A stretch of DNA of 14,787 nucleotides from Candidatus Woesearchaeota archaeon. GTDB lineage: Archaea > Nanobdellota > Nanobdellia > Woesearchaeales > GCA-2686295. The stretch spans positions 1 through 14,787 of the forward strand of contig NZBB01000031.1 of NCBI GenBank assembly GCA_002686295.1, written 5' to 3'. Below the pieces are notes generated by a model. The model made no database searches. It was not told the DNA's origin and saw nothing but the letters and a program-made list of their open reading frames with translations. This document shows, piece after piece, positions 7,243-12,441 of the stretch (positions are counted from its first letter, which is position 1; the number at the start of each line of letters is the position of its first letter). A program made the position numbers and the translations under genes.

Positions 7243-7243
7243 C

Positions 7244-7588
7244 TTATCGAGAATTTTTCAGATTTAGGATTGCTTCAGCCAAATCACCTTTTGAATTCTT
7301 AAGAGCCTTTTCAGCATCTTCTTTGGAACAATCCACCTGCTCGACAACCATTTGCACATCATCATCTGAAATCTCTGCTAAAACATTAAGAGGCTGTTCT
7401 TGTACTTCCCCAACAACCTGATATGTTTCCTGCCCCATAACATTTATTTTAGAAACAGAAGGGTTATTTATTACTAACTCTTTATCCTGCATCTTGAAAA
7501 CTGCTTGCTTTACATTCAAATCCTGTTGTTGAAGACCCATTTTCTTCATTGCTTGCTTCATTTGACGAGGATTCATTCCTGGAAACAT
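7244..7588 (-). CDS. nac: Nascent polypeptide-associated complex protein (archaeal NAC)
   Basis: Archaeal NAC forms a homodimer that binds at the ribosomal tunnel exit and contacts emerging chains. At 114 residues this has the usual length and order: a Met-rich N-terminus FPGMNPRQMKQAMKKMG (2-18), a NAC beta-barrel domain with ELVINNPSVSKINVMGQETYQVVGE (about 37-61), and a C-terminal UBA domain with VEQVDCSKEDAEKALKNSKGDLAEAILNL (about 83-111). A strong Shine-Dalgarno GGTGA lies 5 nt before the ATG, directly after the secG stop codon, with only 9 nt between the genes. secG and nac are therefore almost certainly co-transcribed, linking nascent-chain binding and membrane translocation. Confidence 0.95.
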   Translation of the reverse strand: MFPGMNPRQMKQAMKKMGLQQQDLNVKQAVFKMQDKELVINNPSVSKINVMGQETYQVVGEVQEQPLNVLAEISDDDVQMVVEQVDCSKEDAEKALKNSKGDLAEAILNLKNSR

Positions 7589-7597
7589 TTTTTCACC

Positions 7598-7759
7598 TTA
7601 AGAGCCAGTTACATGTAAAATTATCTCAATAATTATAACTACAATAACAAGCACTATTATATACTCTGGTTTAAATGATATTCTTGACTTGTAATCATCA
7701 AAATATCTTGTTATACCTGCTGTTGAAGCAGGCATGTTTATCTTATCTTTTCGACCCAT
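7598..7759 (-). CDS. secG: Preprotein translocase subunit SecG / Sec61 beta
   Basis: A 53-residue tail-anchored subunit of the archaeal SecYEG translocon. The N-terminal cytosolic part contains MPASTAGITRYFDDYKS (9-25), matching the Sec61-beta pattern of a Pro/Ser/Ala stretch, a Gly and an aromatic before an acidic turn. It is followed by FKPEYIIVLVIV (29-40), where the Pro-Glu precedes the single membrane helix (about 33-50) that ends HVTGS. The ATG at 7759 follows the 3' end of the RNase P RNA by only 10 nt and has no Shine-Dalgarno. The mRNA could arise by read-through of rnpB and processing, or from a TATA-like TTATAA inside rnpB about 23 nt upstream. nac follows after 9 nt. Confidence 0.93.
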   Translation of the reverse strand: MGRKDKINMPASTAGITRYFDDYKSRISFKPEYIIVLVIVVIIIEIILHVTGS

Positions 7760-7763
7760 TTTA

Positions 7764-7768
7764 AAAAT
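7764..7768 (-). terminator. Short oligo-T after the RNase P RNA
   Basis: Five T on the - strand directly follow the closing P1 strand of rnpB, inside the 10-nt gap before secG. This could be a weak archaeal terminator or a 3' processing boundary. It is short and read-through into secG is likely. Confidence 0.3.
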
Positions 7769-7769
7769 T

Positions 7770-8065
7770 GTAGAATGGTTATAAGCCGCCTTTTGTCAAA
7801 CCCCATTAATGGAAGGTTTGTTTTAGCATTCTACTAAGCGTCATTCGACTTGCACAAATCAGGACTTGCCGTTTCAACCCTTCCCAAAAAGTCGTCAGAG
7901 GGTTAACTCTCAACAGTCACCTATTGATTCGCCTCATCATTCCATTTGTTAGGTGGTTTCGTTTCTGAGCCGTAGCCATCCTTTTCAGGATCTCTCAAAA
8001 TGAGAGTGATATTTACTGTGGGCGGACTTTCCTCACAATTAAGCGAAAGCTAAATGCCATCCTAC
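7770..8065 (-). ncRNA. rnpB: RNase P RNA, archaeal
   Basis: Catalytic RNA of RNase P, which removes 5' leaders from pre-tRNA. The conserved CR-I sequence GAGGAAAGTCCGCCCAC is at 8034-8018, and the CR-V element ACAAAAGGCGGCTTAT at 7796-7781, with GGCTTAT as in all families. In between, CAGAAACGAAACC (CR-II region), GAAACGGCAA, and TTAGTAGAATGCTAA (CR-IV region) are recognisable. The ends are set by P1: GTAGGATGG at 8065-8057 pairs with CCATTCTAC at 7778-7770 (9 bp, one G-U). Its length of about 296 nt is normal for archaeal type A. CR-V reads ACAAAA where ACAGAA is usual. A TATA box lies 26 nt upstream. secG begins 10 nt after the RNA. Confidence 0.96.
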
Positions 8066-8087
8066 AAATCCAAGAACCTGTTTTTCA

Positions 8088-8095
8088 TTTATAAA
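8088..8095 (-). promoter_or_regulatory. TATA box of rnpB
   Basis: TTTATAAA is centred 26-27 nt upstream of the first P1 base (8065), just past the yjbQ stop codon. It matches canonical archaeal box A spacing and independently supports the RNA 5' end. Confidence 0.7.
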
Positions 8096-8096
8096 T

Positions 8097-8498
8097 TTAA
8101 TCATTCAATATTGATATAACTATTATTCTCTTTTTTGGTCCATCAAAATCTGCAAACATTAAAGATTGCCAAGTTCCTAACTTTAAACACTTATCTCTTA
8201 TAGGTATTGACTCTTGTGGACCAATTAAAGCAGCTTTTATATGTGCAGATGCATTATTGTCAATTTGATCGTGTAAATAATTACTTTGTTTAGGTATAGC
8301 TTCATTTATTGCTTTTAAAAAATCTTTGCAAACATTGGAGTCGTAATTTTCATTTATCAAAACTGCTGAGGTTGAATGAGTTGTGAAAACATTGCATAAA
8401 CCGTTTGCTACACTAGAATCTTTTATCAACTTATTAACTTCTGAAGTTATATCTATTAGTTCTTCTTGTTTTGTTGAAGAAATTCTTAGCTCAACCAT
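8097..8498 (-). CDS. yjbQ: YjbQ family protein (UPF0047)
   Basis: A 133-residue member of the YjbQ/UPF0047 family (PF01894), small trimeric beta-barrel-like proteins with reported weak thiamine-phosphate-synthase-like activity and an unsettled cellular role. Conserved motifs are all visible: TTHSTSAVLINEN (39-51), YLHD (74-77), NASAHIKAALIGPQ (81-94), LGTWQ (107-111) and DFDGPKKR (117-124). The histidines His41, His76 and His85 that line the putative active site are present. The usual Glu before FDGP is Asp here (ADFDGP). The ATG has no Shine-Dalgarno; a T/A-rich TTTTTAAAC is centred about 26 nt upstream in the divergent gap with the ABC exporter. rnpB follows immediately but has its own TATA box. 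Confidence 0.93.
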   Translation of the reverse strand: MVELRISSTKQEELIDITSEVNKLIKDSSVANGLCNVFTTHSTSAVLINENYDSNVCKDFLKAINEAIPKQSNYLHDQIDNNASAHIKAALIGPQESIPIRDKCLKLGTWQSLMFADFDGPKKRIIVISILND

Positions 8499-8599
8499 CT
8501 AAATAAATAAATAAAACATGTTTAAAAAGTTTGTTTTTAAAAACACTAAATTTAAATAGTCTTATTTCGTTTTATATGACGTGAAAAAAGAGGTTGTTT
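8499..8599. promoter_or_regulatory. Divergent promoter region between yjbQ and the ABC exporter
   Basis: This 101-bp gap holds a TATA-like element for yjbQ near 8520-8528 (- strand) and TTTAAATA for the exporter at 8551-8558 (+ strand), predicting an exporter start near 8581 and a short leader containing GAGGT (8590-8594). It also contains a tandem AAAT run (8501-8513) and two perfect palindromes, AAACATGTTT (8514-8523) and GTTTTTAAAAAC (8533-8544), that could be regulator sites but may be AT-rich coincidence. Confidence 0.55.
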
Positions 8600-9598
8600 A
8601 TGACAGAACCAATATTTAAAATTCAAAACATCACTAAAAAATTTAGTGATAACATAGTACTTGATAATATTAATTTTGAAATTAGAAAAGGAGAAATATT
8701 TGGAATAATTGGTGCTAGTGGTTCTGGAAAAACAACACTTCTAAATACAATTATAGGATTTTTAAGACCTGATGAAGGAGATATTCAATTCCGATTCGAA
8801 CATTTACTGGACTTTCAGAAAGCTATGGCTTTTAGATCTGTTTTCAAAAAGCAAGAAGCTGTTAAGAAAATATATGGTTTTGCAGCACAAGTACCTTCTT
8901 TCTACAGCAATTTAACATTAAGAGAAAACCTTGAGTATTTTGGTTCATTATATAATTTATCAACTGATGCTTTACAAACAAATATTGAAACTTTACTTAA
9001 CTTAATGGATTTGAAAAATTATGAAGATTTGCTATCTAAAAATCTTTCTGGAGGAATGGAAAGAAGGCTTGATATTGCTTGCGCACTCATACACGATCCA
9101 GCAGTACTTGTTCTTGACGAACCAACCGCCGACTTAGATCCAGTGCTAAGAGAACATATATGGACTCTTGTGAAAAAAATCAATAAAAAAGGCACAACAA
9201 TAATTTTAGCAAGCCATCATTTAATTGAATTGGAAAATCTTTGCTCAAGAATTGCCATTCTTAAAGATAAAAAAATATTTGACGTTGCAAGCCCCGACTC
9301 ATTAAAAAATAAGTATTCCAAAATTCAAGAAGTTCATATAGAATCTTATCCTGGAAATTATAAGAAAATTTTGCCCAAACTCACAAAAAAATATATGAAA
9401 AGATATGAAATTAGAGGTTCAGAACTAGTTATTTTTACTGACAAACCACAAAAAGTGTTTCATGAAATGTTTCCTTTGCTTGAAAAGAAAAAAGAAGAAG
9501 TTATTGATATGAATGTTGGGAAAGCTTCTTTGGACGACATATTCATAGAAATATCAAAAAAAGATGAAGTTCAACAAGATAATAAGCAAAAATCTTAA
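8600..9598 (+). CDS. ABC transporter ATP-binding protein (ABC-2 exporter type)
   Basis: The nucleotide-binding subunit that powers the adjacent permease. I choose the ATG at 8600 (332 residues), because GAGGT lies 5 nt upstream; a TTG two codons earlier lies too close to that site. Motifs by residue: Walker A GASGSGKT (about 37-44), Q-loop AAQVP, the ABC signature LSGGMERRLDIACAL, Walker B VLVLDEPTADLD, and the H-loop ILASHH. An insert between Walker A and the Q-loop (roughly 60-90) is longer than in minimal NBDs. The C-terminal extension past about 225 includes KASLDDIFIEISKK, typical of DrrA/CcmA-type exporters. The gene overlaps the permease by 35 nt. Substrate is unknown. Confidence 0.95.
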   Translation: MTEPIFKIQNITKKFSDNIVLDNINFEIRKGEIFGIIGASGSGKTTLLNTIIGFLRPDEGDIQFRFEHLLDFQKAMAFRSVFKKQEAVKKIYGFAAQVPSFYSNLTLRENLEYFGSLYNLSTDALQTNIETLLNLMDLKNYEDLLSKNLSGGMERRLDIACALIHDPAVLVLDEPTADLDPVLREHIWTLVKKINKKGTTIILASHHLIELENLCSRIAILKDKKIFDVASPDSLKNKYSKIQEVHIESYPGNYKKILPKLTKKYMKRYEIRGSELVIFTDKPQKVFHEMFPLLEKKKEEVIDMNVGKASLDDIFIEISKKDEVQQDNKQKS

Positions 9599-11540
9599 AC
9601 TCTTACTCAGAGCTAAGAGTTCGGCATTCATAGTTATATTTGGACCTCTATTGATAATCTTATTGGTCGGACTAGCGCTAAATAAACCAACCACCTATGC
9701 ATTATCAATAGGTTATTTTTCTCCAGATCAAGAAAATAGTCTTTCAGAATCATTTATGGAAGAAATTAAAAACAGCAATTATTTGATTTTAAAATATGAA
9801 AATCTAGATTTGTGTGTTAATGCAATAAAACAAGGAGTTATTCATACATGCATTGTTTTTCCTGAAAACTTTGAAGTCGGCAATCAAGATTTTAATAACA
9901 TTGAATTCCATGTAGATTATTCTCGTGCTAATTTAGTTTATCAAATAATAGATGCTGTCTCTGAAAAGTTTAACTTACGAACCGCTGAGCTAAGCAAGGA
10001 CCTAACACAAGTGCTTCTTACAAGAATACTTGAAGCTAGAAAAGATATTGATGAAAATATTCTTGCTTTAATAACAACTAAATCATCTATAGATACAATT
10101 GTATCAAACATTCAAGAAACAAAATCTGAAGCCGAAGGAATGGATTTTAGTATGGGCAAAATATCTTTCAACGAAATTGAAACCACTAGTGACGAATTAT
10201 TTGATGATGCTAAAGACTTGAAAAATGAGGGTTTGGATGCTATTTCAAAAGGCAGAACATTTGCAGATGGTCTTTCAAATACTTCAACTACAACTTTTAA
10301 AGGAGATTTGGACGAAATAGAAAGCAATATAGACAATATTTTCAATTCAACACCAAATACTTTAGAAGAACTTAAAAGCTTAATAGATAATGCTACTTCA
10401 GAAATATCTAGCTTGGAAACTAAATTATCTGCTAGCAGTACAAAGAATCAAGCTATTTTAAATGATTTGGATAATGCGAAAACATCTTTAGAAAATCTTA
10501 AGATTGAAACAAATAACTTAAAAACAAAACTCGAATCCACAAATGTTAATTTAGAAAACATAGATATAATTTCAGCAGAAAGTATTGTTAGTCCTATAAG
10601 AACCGAAATAAAACCTGTTGTATCTGAATCAAACCAATTAGCGTTTGTATACCCTTATTTGTTAATGTTGGTTATGATGTTTATAGGTGTTATGCTTTCT
10701 AGCACATTAATACTTATGGAAAAACAATCAAAAGCATCTTTCAGAAATTTTACAACTCCGACAAAAGATGAATTTTTTGTATTTACAACATTCTTCACAA
10801 GTTTTTTGGTTTTAATAGTACAAGTCATAGTAATACTAGGACTATCTTATTATTTTTTAAAAGCCCAGATATTTGCAAATTTTGTTTTGACAACTTCAAT
10901 ATTATTAATTTCAGCAAGCATATTCATCCTTGTTGGGATGACTGTTGGTTATATGTCTGAAACACAAGAAGCAGCCACTATGCTTTCTATAGCTGTTGGA
11001 AGTGTGTTTTTGCTTTTGTCAAACTTGATATTGCCTGTCGAAACAATGTCTGAAGTTATAAAGAATCTCACAGCATACAATCCATATGTTGTATCATCAG
11101 AATTATTGAAAAAAGCACTTCTTTTTAAGATAAATTTCTCAGATGCAATAACGGATTTTCTGTTCTTAACATCTTTTATGATAATCCTAGTAATAATTGT
11201 TTTTGTTGTTAATAAACTTTCAAGAATGACTTTTATGAAGAAAACCCCTCATGCTCATAAAGGATTTATTTATCTTCCTGAAGATTGCTACCTGAAGATT
11301 AATCAATTCACTTTGAAGAATAAAGAAGATGTTCTGAAAACTCTTAAAAATATTAGTGATGAAGATTTTGAGAAACATGTAAAAAAGAAAAACGATATAG
11401 CAAATTGGGTTAGTTCTATGCTTAAAGAAAGAAGATTGGCTTGGAAACTTCGCTTCAAAAATAGAGATAAAATGATAATGGTTATTAAGAAACATCTTGA
11501 AAGAGAACAGAAGAAAGCCGAAAAGAAAACTCCTACTTGA
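9564..11540 (+). CDS. ABC-2 type permease with coiled-coil ectodomain and fused C-terminal domain
   Basis: The 658-residue membrane partner of the ATPase. TM1 is at about 20-40; a large outside domain (41-360) follows, with Asp/Ser/Asn-rich helical heptads at about 205-335 predicted to form coiled coil; five more membrane helices lie at about 361-384, 404-430, 437-460, 470-490 and 530-552. This is the ABC-2/YhgE-like plan. After the last helix comes an unusual cytoplasmic tail of about 100 residues. Within it, a segment from QFTLKNKEDVLKTL through DEDFEKHVKKKNDIANWV to ERRLAWKLR resembles the archaeal DUF5752-type domain, usually found in other contexts. The tail ends in a highly basic helix. 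The ATG at 9564 lies inside the ATPase gene, so the two are translationally coupled. Substrate is unknown; lipids, surface polymers or drugs are all possible. Confidence 0.9.
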   Translation: MKFNKIISKNLKLLLRAKSSAFIVIFGPLLIILLVGLALNKPTTYALSIGYFSPDQENSLSESFMEEIKNSNYLILKYENLDLCVNAIKQGVIHTCIVFPENFEVGNQDFNNIEFHVDYSRANLVYQIIDAVSEKFNLRTAELSKDLTQVLLTRILEARKDIDENILALITTKSSIDTIVSNIQETKSEAEGMDFSMGKISFNEIETTSDELFDDAKDLKNEGLDAISKGRTFADGLSNTSTTTFKGDLDEIESNIDNIFNSTPNTLEELKSLIDNATSEISSLETKLSASSTKNQAILNDLDNAKTSLENLKIETNNLKTKLESTNVNLENIDIISAESIVSPIRTEIKPVVSESNQLAFVYPYLLMLVMMFIGVMLSSTLILMEKQSKASFRNFTTPTKDEFFVFTTFFTSFLVLIVQVIVILGLSYYFLKAQIFANFVLTTSILLISASIFILVGMTVGYMSETQEAATMLSIAVGSVFLLLSNLILPVETMSEVIKNLTAYNPYVVSSELLKKALLFKINFSDAITDFLFLTSFMIILVIIVFVVNKLSRMTFMKKTPHAHKGFIYLPEDCYLKINQFTLKNKEDVLKTLKNISDEDFEKHVKKKNDIANWVSSMLKERRLAWKLRFKNRDKMIMVIKKHLEREQKKAEKKTPT

Positions 11541-12387
11541 ATATTATACTTGAATAACTAACTGAATTTTTATAATCTCCAATAACATCTCCCGAAGTAT
11601 AATATTGTTCTAAAAGAACTTTATCAGATTTGATAGTTCTTAAAAGCAATTCTATTGGAATCGCGCCACATATGGTTGCAGATTTTTCTTTTATATAATC
11701 TTTAAAATTTTCAGCTTCAACTTTTTTTATGAATTCTATTGCTTTGCCATCCAAGTCATAAATCCTTTTTTTTAAGTCTGATAAAAAAGGAATATAATGA
11801 TAGTTCCTACCATAATGAGTGAAATCAGAGCTTATTATGAAAATTGCTTTCTGTTTTGTTTCCATCAAAGTTTCCTTTATGTCTATTGAAAGTTTTTTCA
11901 AATCAACATTTCTACTCAGCAGTATTGGTAAAATATTTATTTTCTCTATTTTATTCTTGAAAATAAACTGCAGGAATGGAATTTGAACTTCCAGACAATG
12001 TTCGTCTATGTGTATTTGTTCGTTTTGCTTTAAAGTTCCTTTCTCAGATAATTTTCTGGCAAAGTCCTGCTTAACTCTTGTTAATCCTAGCGGAGTTTCA
12101 AATGTTTCCATTGAAAAACCCGATTCTGAACTGTAATGGTTTGGACCCATTAATATAAATAAGTCCGGCATCTCTGATTCGGCTATTTCTTTATATGCCC
12201 ACGCAGCACATGGACCTGAATAAATGTAGCCTGCATGAGGCACAATAACTGCTTTAAGAGAATTGTTTTTCTTGGAAGATGGTAAAGTTCCAGGTCCTCT
12301 TTCATCTAAAAAACATTCTTCTATCTGTTTGTTTAAAAGTGATTCTGCTCTTTCATAGAACAAACCAGCATGTTTTGGTAGTCTCAT
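11533..12387 (-). CDS. MEMO1 family protein (AmmeMemoRadiSam system MemoB type)
   Basis: A 284-residue member of the MEMO/class III extradiol dioxygenase-like fold, of uncertain biochemical function in archaea. Hallmarks: VPHAGYIYSG (His51), MGPNHY (His84), DEHCLEVQIPFLQ (128-140), SSDFTHYG (Asp188, His191), TICGAIPI with Cys240, and YYTSGDV (262-268). The His-His-Cys site described for human MEMO1 is intact. The AMMECR1 and radical SAM partners often found with it are not in the window. The ATG at 12387 has no Shine-Dalgarno, but a TTTAAATA box is centred 26 nt upstream, indicating a leaderless mRNA. The gene ends 8 bp inside the convergent permease gene. Confidence 0.93.
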   Translation of the reverse strand: MRLPKHAGLFYERAESLLNKQIEECFLDERGPGTLPSSKKNNSLKAVIVPHAGYIYSGPCAAWAYKEIAESEMPDLFILMGPNHYSSESGFSMETFETPLGLTRVKQDFARKLSEKGTLKQNEQIHIDEHCLEVQIPFLQFIFKNKIEKINILPILLSRNVDLKKLSIDIKETLMETKQKAIFIISSDFTHYGRNYHYIPFLSDLKKRIYDLDGKAIEFIKKVEAENFKDYIKEKSATICGAIPIELLLRTIKSDKVLLEQYYTSGDVIGDYKNSVSYSSIIFK

Positions 12388-12409
12388 ATTATTGCTTTAG
12401 AATTTGGAA

Positions 12410-12417
12410 TATTTAAA
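12410..12417 (-). promoter_or_regulatory. TATA box for the MEMO1-family gene
   Basis: TTTAAATA on the - strand, centred 26-27 nt upstream of the ATG at 12387 and preceded by an A-rich BRE-like stretch. It implies a leaderless transcript. Confidence 0.65.
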
Positions 12418-12419
12418 TT

Positions 12420-12441
12420 TAACCGAACTTTAACCGAACTT
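12420..12441. repeat. Tandem 11-bp duplication over a stop codon
   Basis: TAACCGAACTT occurs twice back to back on the + strand. The stop codon of the large surface protein (TAA at 12432-12430 on the - strand) lies at the junction, so one copy is coding and the other is in the 3' flank. Confidence 0.85.

Noticed and set aside
8501..8513. Tandem AAAT run as a possible phase-variable repeat
   Set aside because: Only about three units in an AT-rich intergenic region; not enough for a simple-sequence switch claim.
8594..8599. TTG start for the ABC ATPase
   Set aside because: It overlaps the Shine-Dalgarno itself; the ATG at 8600 has correct spacing and a normal family N-terminus.
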